From contig CAMJMQ010000006.1 in NCBI GenBank assembly GCA_946407065.1, positions 1 to 64,000 on the forward strand: a stretch of 64,000 bases of DNA, given 5' to 3'. Below the pieces are notes generated by a model, which was not told the DNA's origin, searched no databases, and worked only from the letters and a program-made list of their open reading frames with translations. A program made the translations under genes and the position numbers. The stretch comes from an uncultured Clostridia bacterium (GTDB lineage Bacteria; Bacillota; Clostridia; Oscillospirales; Acutalibacteraceae). This document shows, piece after piece, positions 16,859-25,746 of this stretch (its first letter is position 1; each line of letters starts with the position of its first letter).

Positions 16859-18102
16859 CTGATATTGCCCCTTCCTGTAATAATATATTTATAGGTGTTC
16901 AGCTCCTCGAGACCCATCGGGCCGCGTGCGTGGAGCTTTTGTGTTGAGATTCCCATCTCGCATCCGAGTCCGAACTCACCGCCGTCGGTGAAACGGGTGG
17001 ACGCGTTGACATAGACCGATGAGCTGTCGATACCGCGCGTAAAGATCGCGGCGGCTTCTTCATCAGCCGTGACGATCGCTTCACTGTGACCGGTAGAATG
17101 TGCGTTGATATGGGCGACAGCCTCACGCACATCCTTCACGATCTTGACCGCTAAGATGTAATCGAGGAACTCGGTGTCGAAGTCATCCTCACCGGCAGGT
17201 GTGCCGTCGATGATCGCGGCTGCCTTTTCATCGAGGCGCAGCTCGACGGGATTGACCTCTCTGTTATCGACCAAAAGCGTTTTGAGCCTCGGTAAGAATT
17301 CCTCCGCGATATCCTCGGCGACCACCAGCACCTCCTCGGCGTTACAGACAGAGGGGCGCGAGCACTTGGCGTTCTCTACGATCTTCAGCGCCATGTCGAT
17401 ATCGGCGGCGCTGTCGATATAAATATGACAGATGCCGGTGCCCGTCTGGATGCAGGGCACGGTAGCGTTTTTGACAACAGCGGAGATCAGCCCCTTGCCG
17501 CCACGCGGGATCAACAGATCCACATAACCGTCGGCGGTCATCAGCTCATTGGCGCTCGCGCGGGTAGTGTCCTCGACGAGCAGCACCATGTCTTCATTCA
17601 AGCCCGCTGCTTTGAGCCCCGCTCTCAGCGCTTCGACGATCGCCGCGGCGCTTTTGTGCGCTTCTTTTCCGCAGCGCAGCACACAGACGTTACCGCTCTT
17701 CAAGGCGAGCGCGGCGGCGTCGGAGGTGACGTTCGGGCGACTCTCATAGATGATCGCCACAACGCCCAAGGCGACAGATACGCGCTCGATGACCAGTCCG
17801 CCGGGACGCTCATGGTGCTTTAATACTCTGCCCAGCGGCGAGGGTAACGCCGCTACCTCGCGGATGCCCTGCGCCATGCCTTTGATGCGTTCCTCAGAGA
17901 GCATCAAGCGGTCGATCATCACGTCGCTGATCTTGCCGCGTGCCGCTTCGATGTCCTGTGCGTTCGCTTCAAGGATCGCCTCGGTGTTCTCTTCGAGCTG
18001 ATCCGCCATTTGCAGTAACGCGCGGTCGATATCCTGAGGCTCCACAGCACCGAGCAGCGCCTTTGCCTCTTTTGCTTTTACCAAGAGTTCATGTGTGGTC
18101 AT
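16855..18102 (-). CDS. proA: Glutamate-5-semialdehyde dehydrogenase (gamma-glutamyl phosphate reductase)
   Basis: Second step of proline synthesis, reducing gamma-glutamyl phosphate to the semialdehyde. The 415 residues are typical. Family motifs include [20 protein letters not shown], the cofactor region and the catalytic cysteine in [18 protein letters not shown] 18102 follows AAGAAGGGAT; the longest frame adds 24 residues encoded by a repeat. It lies 170 bp behind proB and overlaps proC by 4 nt. Confidence 0.95.
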   Translation of the reverse strand: MTTHELLVKAKEAKALLGAVEPQDIDRALLQMADQLEENTEAILEANAQDIEAARGKISDVMIDRLMLSEERIKGMAQGIREVAALPSPLGRVLKHHERPGGLVIERVSVALGVVAIIYESRPNVTSDAAALALKSGNVCVLRCGKEAHKSAAAIVEALRAGLKAAGLNEDMVLLVEDTTRASANELMTADGYVDLLIPRGGKGLISAVVKNATVPCIQTGTGICHIYIDSAADIDMALKIVENAKCSRPSVCNAEEVLVVAEDIAEEFLPRLKTLLVDNREVNPVELRLDEKAAAIIDGTPAGEDDFDTEFLDYILAVKIVKDVREAVAHINAHSTGHSEAIVTADEEAAAIFTRGIDSSSVYVNASTRFTDGGEFGLGCEMGISTQKLHARGPMGLEELNTYKYIITGRGNIR

Positions 18103-18117
18103 AGTAGATCCCTTCTT

Positions 18118-18272
18118 TATAATTAGGAATGAGGAATGAAAGGAAACAATTTGTGTTTTGGTTATAATTGTCATTGCGAAGCCGTTTATGGCTGTGGCAA
18201 TCTCAACCTATCAATGGGTGAGGGTGAAACCCTCCCGAGATTCCTAATTCCTAACTCCTAATTCCTCATTAA
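18118..18272. repeat. Composite repeat in the proB-proA gap
   Basis: A period-7 array (TTAGGAATGAGGAATGA, from 18123) is answered by its reverse complement (TTCCTAATTCCTAACTCC, near 18241-18270). Between them lie a TGTCATTGCGA...GTGGCAATCTCAACC copy (18164-18210) and a GGGTGAGGG...CCCTCCCG hairpin (18215-18238). The gap holds no gene. Confidence 0.75.
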
Positions 18273-19043
18273 TTATTTCTTCTTCGCGACAAATCTTGTG
18301 CAGACGGCGTCGCCATCCATGATATCATACAGGATATCCGGATCCTTGCCGTTGGCGATCACGACCTCGATGCCGTTCTCTGTTGCCAGCTTAGCCGCCT
18401 TGAGCTTGGTCACCATGCCGCCGGTGCCGAGCTTGGAGCCTGCCGCTCCGGCGAGCGCCTCGATCTCGGGGGTGATCTCCTCGATGACCTCCAGCCGCTT
18501 TGCGTCGGGGTCGACGGCAGGGTTTGCGGTGTACAGTCCGTCGATATCCGAGAGGATGATCAACAGCTCCGCGTCCACACGTTCGGCGATGATCGCGCCG
18601 AGCGTATCATTATCGCCGATGACGATCTCATCGGTCGTGACAGTATCGTTTTCGTTGACGATGGGGATCACACCCAGCTCCAACAGACGGTACAGGGTGT
18701 TATCGAGATTCTTGCCGTAGTCGTCGATCGCGACAAACGCGCCGGTCATCAGGATCTGCGCAACGGTATGATTATACTCGCCGAACAGCTTGTCATAGAC
18801 ATACATCAGCTCGCACTGACCGATCGCCGCGCCTGCCTGCAAGGTCGAGATATCATCGGGGCGGCGATGGATGCCGACCTTGCTCAACCCCATACCGATC
18901 GCGCCGGACGATACCAACACGATCTCGTTACCGGCGTTCTTCAAATCGGAGATGACCTTGCACATCTTCTCGACGCGCTTGATATTCAACAATCCCGTAG
19001 AATGGGTGAGCGTCGAGGTGCCCACCTTGATCACGATTCTCAT
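18273..19043 (-). CDS. proB: Glutamate 5-kinase (kinase domain only)
   Basis: First step of proline synthesis, phosphorylating glutamate. The amino-acid-kinase fold is complete: IKVGTSTLTHSTG at the start, VSSGAIGMGLSKVG near residue 44, NENDTVTTDEI and later GTGGMVTKLKAAKLA. At 256 residues it lacks the C-terminal PUA domain of the ~370-residue enzymes, as some Firmicutes do. GGAGGG precedes ATG 19043. It is first in the proB-proA-proC-patatin operon. Confidence 0.94.
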   Translation of the reverse strand: MRIVIKVGTSTLTHSTGLLNIKRVEKMCKVISDLKNAGNEIVLVSSGAIGMGLSKVGIHRRPDDISTLQAGAAIGQCELMYVYDKLFGEYNHTVAQILMTGAFVAIDDYGKNLDNTLYRLLELGVIPIVNENDTVTTDEIVIGDNDTLGAIIAERVDAELLIILSDIDGLYTANPAVDPDAKRLEVIEEITPEIEALAGAAGSKLGTGGMVTKLKAAKLATENGIEVVIANGKDPDILYDIMDGDAVCTRFVAKKK

Positions 19044-19072
19044 ATTTTCCCTCCAAATACTTATCCGATGTT

Positions 19073-19101
19073 ATTATATCACACCACGCACTTTAAGTCA
19101 A
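19073..19101 (-). promoter_or_regulatory. Sigma-A promoter of the pro operon
   Basis: On the minus strand TTGACT (19096-19101), 17-nt spacer, TATAAT (19073-19078), about 30 nt before the proB start. Confidence 0.78.
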
Positions 19102-19214
19102 TAAAGCGGTAAAATATAATGGGAATAACTGATGATCCACAGTAAAGAAAAGACAAGCAAAGAAAAACGCTTGCGATTCCAAAGGAGCACAAGCGTTGAA
19201 TATTTACAGTCGAT

Positions 19215-19276
19215 TAAACCAATCGGGTGCGGGTGTCCCGCCATCCATTATTCACTATTCATTATTCATTATTCAC
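19215..19276. repeat. Half copy of the period-7 element after purC
   Basis: AATCGGGTGCGGGTGTCCCGCC hairpin (from 19221) runs into ATTCACT/ATTCATT period-7 units (19247-19276) ending at the purC stop codon. Confidence 0.6.
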
Positions 19277-19280
19277 TTTA

Positions 19281-19988
19281 TCAAGACAGTCTTCCCATGA
19301 TTTCGGCATAAGCGTCCTCTACGCCGCCGAGGTCACGGCGGAAGCGGTCTTTGTCGAGCTTTTCCTTGGTCTCAGCATCCCAGAAACGGCAGGTGTCGGG
19401 GCTGATCTCGTCAGCCAGCACGATAGTGCCGTCGGACAGACGACCGAACTCGAGCTTGAAGTCGACGAGGATAACACCGCGCTCTTTCCAGTACGCCTTC
19501 ATGTAATCGTTCACGGCGAAGGCATACTTCTTGATGGTCGCGATTTCTTCCTCGGTCGCGAGCTTCAGTGCCAGCGCGTGATAGTCATTGATCAGCGGAT
19601 CGCCGAGATCGTCATTTTTGTAAGAGAACTCGATGGTGGGCTGATCAAAGACAACGCCCTCTTCCACGCCGTAATTCTTGGAGAAAGAGCCCGCAGCGAT
19701 ATTGCGGATGATGACCTCGAGAGGTACGATGGAAACCTTCTTGACCACGGTCTCACGGTCGCTGAGTTCCTCAACAAAGTGAGTGGGGATGCCGGCTTCT
19801 TTCTCAAGCTTCTGCATGAGCAGGTTGCTCATCTTGTTGTTGATGACGCCCTTGCCGACGATCGTACCCTTCTTCAGACCGTTGAACGCGGTCGCGTCAT
19901 CCTTATAGGAGACGATATAACATTCGGGGTCGTCGGTCAAAAATACCTTTTTCGCCTTGCCTTCATAGAGCTGTTCACGTTTTTCCAT
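19281..19988 (-). CDS. purC: SAICAR synthase
   Basis: Joins CAIR with aspartate in purine synthesis. The 235-residue protein has [10 protein letters not shown] at the N terminus, TAFNGLKKG, the [16 protein letters not shown] motif and the later VDFKLEFGR and [12 protein letters not shown] motifs, all typical. The start follows GGGAGGT. It stands alone, without other pur genes, with foldback repeats on both sides. Confidence 0.96.
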   Translation of the reverse strand: MEKREQLYEGKAKKVFLTDDPECYIVSYKDDATAFNGLKKGTIVGKGVINNKMSNLLMQKLEKEAGIPTHFVEELSDRETVVKKVSIVPLEVIIRNIAAGSFSKNYGVEEGVVFDQPTIEFSYKNDDLGDPLINDYHALALKLATEEEIATIKKYAFAVNDYMKAYWKERGVILVDFKLEFGRLSDGTIVLADEISPDTCRFWDAETKEKLDKDRFRRDLGGVEDAYAEIMGRLS

Positions 19989-20019
19989 AACAATACCTCC
20001 CGTATTTCATGCAATGTTT

Positions 20020-20150
20020 ATTGTAGGGGAGGGGCTTGCCCCTCCCGGAACATATAAGCTAAACAACTGTAATTGCGAAGCATCTGCAACCTTTCGCTTC
20101 GCGAATGTCGTCGTTGACGACGCGGGAGGAGCAAGCCCCTCCCCTACAAT
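20020..20150. repeat. TGTAGGG-family foldback upstream of purC
   Basis: 28-nt arms (20020-20047 and 20123-20150) are inverted copies with one mismatch; they begin ATTGTAGGGGAGGGG and end CCCCTCCCCTACAAT. The inner ~75 nt contain further small hairpins such as TTTCGCTTCGCGAA and TCGTCGTTGACGACG. Confidence 0.85.
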
Positions 20151-20265
20151 AGGTTTTATACACCAGATAAGGCGGTGTGTCAATAATCCCGACGAGATTT
20201 CGGATATTTGTACAGACGGGGTGCTTTTTCGTGCAAAGTTTTTGAGAAAATAATAAACACGACGG

Positions 20266-20294
20266 TTGACATCACAGGAGAAAAGTAGGATAAT
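20266..20294 (+). promoter_or_regulatory. Promoter of the C_GCAxxG_C_C gene
   Basis: TTGACA (20266-20271), 17-nt spacer, GATAAT (20289-20294), about 50 nt before the start codon. Confidence 0.6.
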
Positions 20295-20345
20295 GAGCAA
20301 CGTAATACCTATACTATATATGATTCTACATAATAAAGGAATGAT

Positions 20346-20732
20346 ATGATGAACCGATCTGATCTGGGCGCACAGCTCAAGCGCTCCAACAACTGCTGTC
20401 AGGCGGTGCTGCTCGCGTTTGAAGATTTGCTCCCCTTTGATAAAGAATCCCTGTTGCTGCTCGGCTCGACCTTCGGCTCGGGCAACGGCGGCATGATGGG
20501 CACCTGCGGCGCGCTGGTCGGCGCGGAGATGGTGCTCGGCGTCCTCAGCAAGCAGACCCGCGGCATGAACCCGATCAGCCGCAAGCTGTTCCAGGCCTTT
20601 GAAGAAAAGTGCGGCGCGTCACGCTGTATCGACCTCAAGGGCGTAGTGACGGGACACATGCTCTGCTCCTGCGAGGATTGCGTGAGGAACGCGATCGAGC
20701 TCGTGGAAGAGCAATTAGGCTCCCTTTCCTAA
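20346..20732 (+). CDS. C_GCAxxG_C_C family protein (putative redox protein)
   Basis: A 128-residue cysteine-rich protein of the C_GCAxxG_C_C family, which includes proteins suspected of redox or metal-linked roles. Visible motifs are NNCCQAV near residue 16, GSGNGGMMGTCGALVGAEM in the middle and C...C in EKCGASRCIDLKG and CSCEDC near the end. GGAATGAT precedes the start; the second ATG is equally usable. The last codons (GSLS-stop) lie inside the repeat beginning at 20718, so that element supplies the present C terminus. Confidence 0.8.
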   Translation: MMNRSDLGAQLKRSNNCCQAVLLAFEDLLPFDKESLLLLGSTFGSGNGGMMGTCGALVGAEMVLGVLSKQTRGMNPISRKLFQAFEEKCGASRCIDLKGVVTGHMLCSCEDCVRNAIELVEEQLGSLS

Positions 20733-20882
20733 GGGAGCTGTCATCTGATGCTTGCGTCATGATGACTGAGGGTTGAAAAACGATATAAAGATAATCCCCT
20801 TAACTTCATCTCAACAAACGAAACAACCCTCCGACCAAATCGGCAAACCGATTTGCCCACCTCCCTTAGGAAAGGGAGGCTG
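20718..20882. repeat. Foldback with CTCCCTTTCCTAAGGGAG ends
   Basis: GGCTCCCTTTCCTAAGGGAG (from 20718) is answered by CCTCCCTTAGGAAAGGGAGG (to 20880). Each arm is itself near-palindromic. Inside are GCTTGCGTCATGATGAC and AAATCGGCAAACCGATTT hairpins. It spans the gap between two genes, supplying the stop region of the first and ending right before the Shine-Dalgarno site of the next. A related block lies at 27720. Confidence 0.78.
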
Positions 20883-20895
20883 AAAGGAGAATTAT

Positions 20896-23724
20896 ATGAA
20901 ATACAACATCGGTGATACCCTCCACGGCTTTGTCGTGGAACAACGCCGCCACGTCAAGGAGATCGGCGGCGACCTGTATATCCTGCGCCACACCCACAGC
21001 GGCGCGATGCTCTGCTACGTCGATAACGACGACCGCAACATGACCTACTCCATCACCTTCGCGACCCCGTCACATGACTCGACCGGCGTGTTCCACATTC
21101 TGGAACACAGCGTCTTGTGCGGATCACAGAAATATCCCGTTGACGATCCCTTTGTTGAGCTGATGAAAAGCTCGCTGTACACCTTCCTCAACGCGATGAC
21201 CTTCCCCGACAAGACGATGTACCCTGTGTCGAGCATGAACGACAAGGATCTGATGAACCTGATGTCGGTCTACACCGACGCGGTATTCCGTCCCTTGATC
21301 TACGATAACGAGAACGCCTTCCGTCAGGAGGGCTGGCATATCGAACGCGACGAGAACGGTAAGCCCTATTATCAGGGCGTCGTCTACAACGAGATGAAGG
21401 GTGCCTTGGGCGACCCCGAAGAAACGCTGTATCAAGCGGTGTTCAATGAGAGCTATGAGCCGTGCCAGTACACCACCGTTTCGGGTGGTCATCCCGACCA
21501 CATCGTGAAGCTCACCTATGAGGATTTCATCGCCAACCACAAGAAATACTACCATCCGTCCAACGCGCGATTTTACCTCTACGGCAAAATGGAAATAGAA
21601 GAGAAGCTCCGCTTCCTCGATGAAGAATATTTGAGCAAGGTCGAGCCGCAGGAGCCGATCAAGGAGCCGAAGATCACTGTCAAAAAGCAGGAAAAACCCT
21701 TCTACTGCACCTACACCGTGAACAATGTCAAGAAGAATGAGGATTATATCGCGTTTACCTATCCGATCCTCGAAATGCCTGCCTTCACCACCTACCTCGG
21801 ACTGTCCGTCCTCACCGACATCCTCGCCGACACCAACTATGATCCGCTCAAAAAGCGCATCCTCGATAAGGGCTTGGCGGTCGAATGTGAGTGTGAGATG
21901 ATCGAGGATATCGCTTATCCCCTCTTTACGATCAAGCTCCGCCACTGTGACGCAAGCCGCCTTGACGAGATCGAGCGCGAGATCACCGCGTGCCTTACAG
22001 AATGTGCCGAAGGACTGGACAGAGAAGCGGTGCGTGCCAAACTGAGCACCACCGAATTCAACCTGCGTGAGGGCAGTGCCGCCGGACTGACCAAGGGACT
22101 GTACTACAATATCCAGATCGCCGACACATGGCTGTATGGCTATGAGCCGTGGCGCTATCTCGAATATGAAGAGTCGCTCGCGACCCTCAAAGAGATCATG
22201 GAGAAGGGCTATTTTGAGGATCTGATACGGGTATTCTTACTGTGGAACAAGGAACGCAACATCGTCGTGATGACCCCCACCGCGACCGAGAAGAAATATG
22301 CCGAACCCGACGAGAACGCCGCTGTTACAGCGAATGATAGCAGCGCCTCCGGTCGGGAAGAGAAAAAGGATGCGCGCATCCCGCACTTAAATATCGATGA
22401 CATCGACAAAAAAGCGGTACCCTTCCTGACAGAGGTAAAAGGAAAAGAAACGCCGTTCCTTTATCATCCGCTGAAAACCGACGGGATCATCTATGCCGAT
22501 CTGTTCTTCGATATCGGACAGGCAAATGATGACGAGCTCTTCGACATCAGCATCCTGTCCTCACTGCTCGGCAATCTCGCCACCTGTGACACCGATGGCA
22601 AGACCCTGCAAACCAGGCTCGGACTCTACACCGGCTCGCTGAGCATGTCGGGCTCCGTATCGAGCTGTGACAAGAGGGTGATCTCCGCCGCCGTCCTGCG
22701 CTTCAAGGCGCTCGCCGACAACTACGCCCAGGCGGCATCCCTTGCCGAAGAGATCCTGACCAAAACAATCTTTGACGATCAAAAAGCCATCTGCGACCTG
22801 ATCGACCAGATGGTGACCGAGCTGCAGCTGGGCTTTATCAATAACTCCAGCCAGATCGCCGCGACCCGTGCCGCAGCGACCCACAACACACGTGACGCGA
22901 TCCTCGACAAGACCGGCGGCATCTGCTTCTATCAGCGTCTCAAAGCGCTCAAGGAAGCATTGAGCGCCGATCCCGAGAGCTTTGCGGCGCTCAAAGACCG
23001 GCTTGAAACCGTCTACGCAAAATTCATCCAAAACGGCAAGGCGGTCTATTCCCTCGCGTGCGATGAAGAAAGCTACGAGAAGATCAAAGAGATCCCCCTG
23101 CCGATGCAGCGTGTCCTGACCGACACCCTCAGCCAGGCAGACAGCCCCCTGCTGACCGGCAATGTCGCGTTGTGCGCGCCCTGCGACATCGTGTTCAACG
23201 GCTACAGCTTCAACACAGGCAGCGACCTCAGCGGCGGCGCTTTACTGCTCGCCAAAAAGATCCTCTCCCTCGAATATCTATGGCAGAAGATCCGCGTCGA
23301 AAACGGCGCCTACGGCTGCGGCACGATCCCGAATTCCGCCAAGCGCCTCGATATGTGGAGTTACCGCGACCCGCAGATCGGGATCACGCTGAACACCTTC
23401 CGGAAGGCGGCAGATTTCCTTGCCGGACTACAGCTCAGTGACCGCGCCTTAGAGGACTATATCATCAGCGTGGTACGCTCGCTTGACAATCCGCAGCTGC
23501 CGCGCGCGACCGCCTATCTGAGCTCCGTCTATCATCTGCTCGGCAGAGATAACGCCGCGATCCAAAAGGAGCGTGACGAGCTGCTCTCCACCACCGTCGA
23601 CGACCTCAATGCGATCGGCGAAAAAATGAATAAACATGCGAAAGGTGCGGCTTTTTGCACTGTCGGCAGCGCTGAAAGTATAAAAGCAAACAAAAATTTG
23701 TATGATGATATTTGGAAGCTGTAA
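20896..23724 (+). CDS. M16C zinc metalloprotease (presequence-protease/insulinase family)
   Basis: A 942-residue single-chain peptidase of the PreP/Cym1 type, which degrades short unfolded peptides inside a closed chamber. The inverted zinc motif HILEH is at residues 67-71, followed by SVLCGSQKYPVDDPF, with the distal glutamate in NEMKGALGDPEE. It carries the M16C-associated middle domain and a C-terminal M16-like half without a zinc motif. No signal peptide, so cytoplasmic. AAAGGAG stands 7 nt before ATG 20896. Confidence 0.93.
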   Translation: MKYNIGDTLHGFVVEQRRHVKEIGGDLYILRHTHSGAMLCYVDNDDRNMTYSITFATPSHDSTGVFHILEHSVLCGSQKYPVDDPFVELMKSSLYTFLNAMTFPDKTMYPVSSMNDKDLMNLMSVYTDAVFRPLIYDNENAFRQEGWHIERDENGKPYYQGVVYNEMKGALGDPEETLYQAVFNESYEPCQYTTVSGGHPDHIVKLTYEDFIANHKKYYHPSNARFYLYGKMEIEEKLRFLDEEYLSKVEPQEPIKEPKITVKKQEKPFYCTYTVNNVKKNEDYIAFTYPILEMPAFTTYLGLSVLTDILADTNYDPLKKRILDKGLAVECECEMIEDIAYPLFTIKLRHCDASRLDEIEREITACLTECAEGLDREAVRAKLSTTEFNLREGSAAGLTKGLYYNIQIADTWLYGYEPWRYLEYEESLATLKEIMEKGYFEDLIRVFLLWNKERNIVVMTPTATEKKYAEPDENAAVTANDSSASGREEKKDARIPHLNIDDIDKKAVPFLTEVKGKETPFLYHPLKTDGIIYADLFFDIGQANDDELFDISILSSLLGNLATCDTDGKTLQTRLGLYTGSLSMSGSVSSCDKRVISAAVLRFKALADNYAQAASLAEEILTKTIFDDQKAICDLIDQMVTELQLGFINNSSQIAATRAAATHNTRDAILDKTGGICFYQRLKALKEALSADPESFAALKDRLETVYAKFIQNGKAVYSLACDEESYEKIKEIPLPMQRVLTDTLSQADSPLLTGNVALCAPCDIVFNGYSFNTGSDLSGGALLLAKKILSLEYLWQKIRVENGAYGCGTIPNSAKRLDMWSYRDPQIGITLNTFRKAADFLAGLQLSDRALEDYIISVVRSLDNPQLPRATAYLSSVYHLLGRDNAAIQKERDELLSTTVDDLNAIGEKMNKHAKGAAFCTVGSAESIKANKNLYDDIWKL

Positions 23725-23829
23725 TCTTAGAACCTTAAGTGTCAATATTCTGATAAATCGTTATATATTTAACGCTTTTCGCTGTTTTGCTTTTTTTCAC
23801 AAAATTATTAAAAATATTGCAAATATCTG

Positions 23830-23858
23830 TTGACTAATTGCTTTATTTATATTATAAT
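23830..23858 (+). promoter_or_regulatory. Sigma-A promoter of the BlaI-like gene
   Basis: TTGACT (23830-23835), 17-nt spacer, TATAAT (23853-23858), in an AT-rich gap. Confidence 0.75.
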
Positions 23859-23935
23859 CAACGCCATAATCATACAAAAATAGCATTATCTTTCGATTCA
23901 TTCCGATGTTTCCGATTACAAGAAAGAGGTATGTT

Positions 23936-24307
23936 ATGATGACAAAAAGCGAAAAGCAAATCATGGATCTGTTGTGGAGCGTTGACGAACCGCTTTCCTG
24001 CACGGAGATCATCCAAATGTCCGGCGACAAAACATGGAAGGACAGCTATGTACACTCCCTGATCAAATCCCTGATGAAGAAGGATCTGGTCGAGGTGGTC
24101 TCATTCGAGCTGGTCTCCCGCAGCTACGCGCGCAAATTTATGCCCAAGCTGAGCAAAGAACAATACTGTATCCGAGAATATCTGAACGAGAGCCCCGACA
24201 ACAACTTTGTCAAGCTGTTCACCACCTATCTGGATCAGTGCGACAGCGCTGACGAGGTGCAGGCGCTCGAGGGCGTGATCGAACAGTGGAAGAGCACCCA
24301 TTCATAA
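23936..24307 (+). CDS. BlaI/MecI-family winged-helix repressor
   Basis: A 123-residue regulator with the BlaI/MecI/CopY winged helix: MTKSEKQIMDLLWSVDEPLSCTEI, then the recognition helix around TWKDSYVHSLIKSLMKKDLV, and a C-terminal helical dimerisation part. There is no neighbouring BlaR1-type sensor protease, so its inducer and targets are unknown. ATG 23936 follows AAAGAGGT. It has its own promoter and a strong terminator. Confidence 0.82.
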   Translation: MMTKSEKQIMDLLWSVDEPLSCTEIIQMSGDKTWKDSYVHSLIKSLMKKDLVEVVSFELVSRSYARKFMPKLSKEQYCIREYLNESPDNNFVKLFTTYLDQCDSADEVQALEGVIEQWKSTHS

Positions 24308-24328
24308 GCAAAATATCACCACACAAAA

Positions 24329-24365
24329 AGGAGAGAAGCGAAAGCTTCTCTCCTTACTTTTTTAT
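24329..24365 (+). terminator. Terminator of the BlaI-like gene
   Basis: An 11-bp stem AGGAGAGAAGC/GCTTCTCTCCT with a GAAA loop, followed by TACTTTTTT. Confidence 0.88.
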
Positions 24366-24407
24366 CATATTATTGCAACGGCTTAACAACCCGACTGATA
24401 TAAAATT

Positions 24408-24468
24408 GTCATTGCGATGGCTCGACAAACGTGTCGACCCGTGGCAATCTCAACCGATCGCTGTCATT
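24408..24468. repeat. TGTCATTGCGA...GGCAATCTCAACC repeat
   Basis: TTGTCATTGCGATGG, an inner CTCGACAAACGTGTCGA hairpin, then GTGGCAATCTCAACC. It runs into the stop codon of the convergent DHHW gene. Confidence 0.7.
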
Positions 24469-25597
24469 CCAACCAGCCGAGGTTGGTATCGGTCGCCAGG
24501 TTATCGATGGAGTAGACCACCAGCACGCGGTCGATGCCCTCTTTTTCCACCAGCCTGCTGACCGACTCGGAATAGTAGCGCAGATCGACCATGATGATCT
24601 CGCTGTAGTGGTCGGCAAGATACGGCACCATCGAGTGGGCGAAGCTGTCCTTGATGACCAGCAGCTTCTCATTCGAGCTTGCGGCGGAATTTTGGATCAC
24701 CGTATAGGGATGGTTGCCGTCGAGATAGATAGGATACTTGTCATCGTCCTGCAGATGATTCAGATAGAACATATCCTTCTGCTCGGTCACATTGCCGTTA
24801 TCGGTGATGGTGGTGATGACCGTGCTGTCATTCGCGGGGTTGTCCCACACCTCCACCGTATCGGGCTTGGTCAGCCAGAAGCCGGAGGATGAGTAGGTCG
24901 TGCCGTAAAAATCCGGATACGAGGTCACGGTATAATCCGCTTTATCGTGAGGGGTATAGCCGAGCACACTGCTAAGCTCCCGATACGCGGTGTACGCGCC
25001 GTAAGCCGTCCAGTGGTGGTCGGTCTTGTAGTAGATCTGATTGCCGTCGGCAAATTCCTTTTTGAACGTCTCGCGCACATCGACAAATGTCGCGGACGGA
25101 AGCGCCGCTTTCATCTCTTCAAAATGCTCGTCATCACGATACTGCTTGTGGACGTCAGGCAGGATCGCGTCACAGACATATCCCGTAGAAGGCGCGACCA
25201 GCACAGTGGTGTCGACGGGACATTTCTCGGCGAACTCATTGATGTAGCCGATGTTGCGGATCAGCTCGTCCATCTTCTCGGGATCGTTGACAAGATAGCC
25301 GTCCTTGCCCAGATAGATGCCGTTCGAACCGTTGTTGCCGATAGCATAGTTATAATAGGCGGATAAGCCCACCCAGAAATTGCGCCCCGCGGTCTGGTCG
25401 GACAGGAATTTTTCAAAATCCTCGCCGAATTTACCGGACAGCAGATTGTCAACGCTGAACTTTGGCGCCTGCTCCAGATAGCGCTTCTCGGAGGAGCTGT
25501 ATTCTTTTTTCGGCAGCACAAAGAACAATACCATCATCCCGACGATAAAGATCAAAAACAACGCCGCAGGCAGGAATTTATATGCCTTTTTCATCAT
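24464..25597 (-). CDS. DHHW/AlgX-like SGNH-fold membrane-anchored protein
   Basis: A 377-residue protein with one N-terminal membrane anchor (about residues 9-29) and an extracellular SGNH-like domain. The diagnostic YYKTDHHWTAYGAY motif near residue 195 defines the DHHW family related to AlgJ/AlgX acetyltransferases. Another family stretch, LLVIKDSFAHSMVPYL, is near residue 315. It is encoded just behind an AlgI-like MBOAT gene, so the two probably form a module that O-acylates a surface polysaccharide or wall polymer. The stop codon lies at the edge of the 24408 repeat. Confidence 0.85.
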   Translation of the reverse strand: MMKKAYKFLPAALFLIFIVGMMVLFFVLPKKEYSSSEKRYLEQAPKFSVDNLLSGKFGEDFEKFLSDQTAGRNFWVGLSAYYNYAIGNNGSNGIYLGKDGYLVNDPEKMDELIRNIGYINEFAEKCPVDTTVLVAPSTGYVCDAILPDVHKQYRDDEHFEEMKAALPSATFVDVRETFKKEFADGNQIYYKTDHHWTAYGAYTAYRELSSVLGYTPHDKADYTVTSYPDFYGTTYSSSGFWLTKPDTVEVWDNPANDSTVITTITDNGNVTEQKDMFYLNHLQDDDKYPIYLDGNHPYTVIQNSAASSNEKLLVIKDSFAHSMVPYLADHYSEIIMVDLRYYSESVSRLVEKEGIDRVLVVYSIDNLATDTNLGWLE

Positions 25598-25616
25598 GCT
25601 CCTCCTTTCACGCTTT

Positions 25617-25737
25617 TTGTAGGGGAGGGTCTTGACCCTCCCGACTGAAAATCAAAGTTGATTTTCAGAGGATACTATCAGAAATTTCATTCTATATCGC
25701 CTTTGGCGAACGGGAGGGTCAAGACCCTCCCCTACAA
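25617..25737. repeat. TGTAGGG-family foldback between DHHW and MBOAT genes
   Basis: Perfect 27-nt inverted arms (25617-25643 and 25711-25737) start TTGTAGGGGAGGGTC and end GACCCTCCCCTACAA. The ~67-nt centre is AT-rich with a TGAAAATCAAAGTTGATTTTCA hairpin. Confidence 0.88.
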
Positions 25738-25746
25738 TATATATCA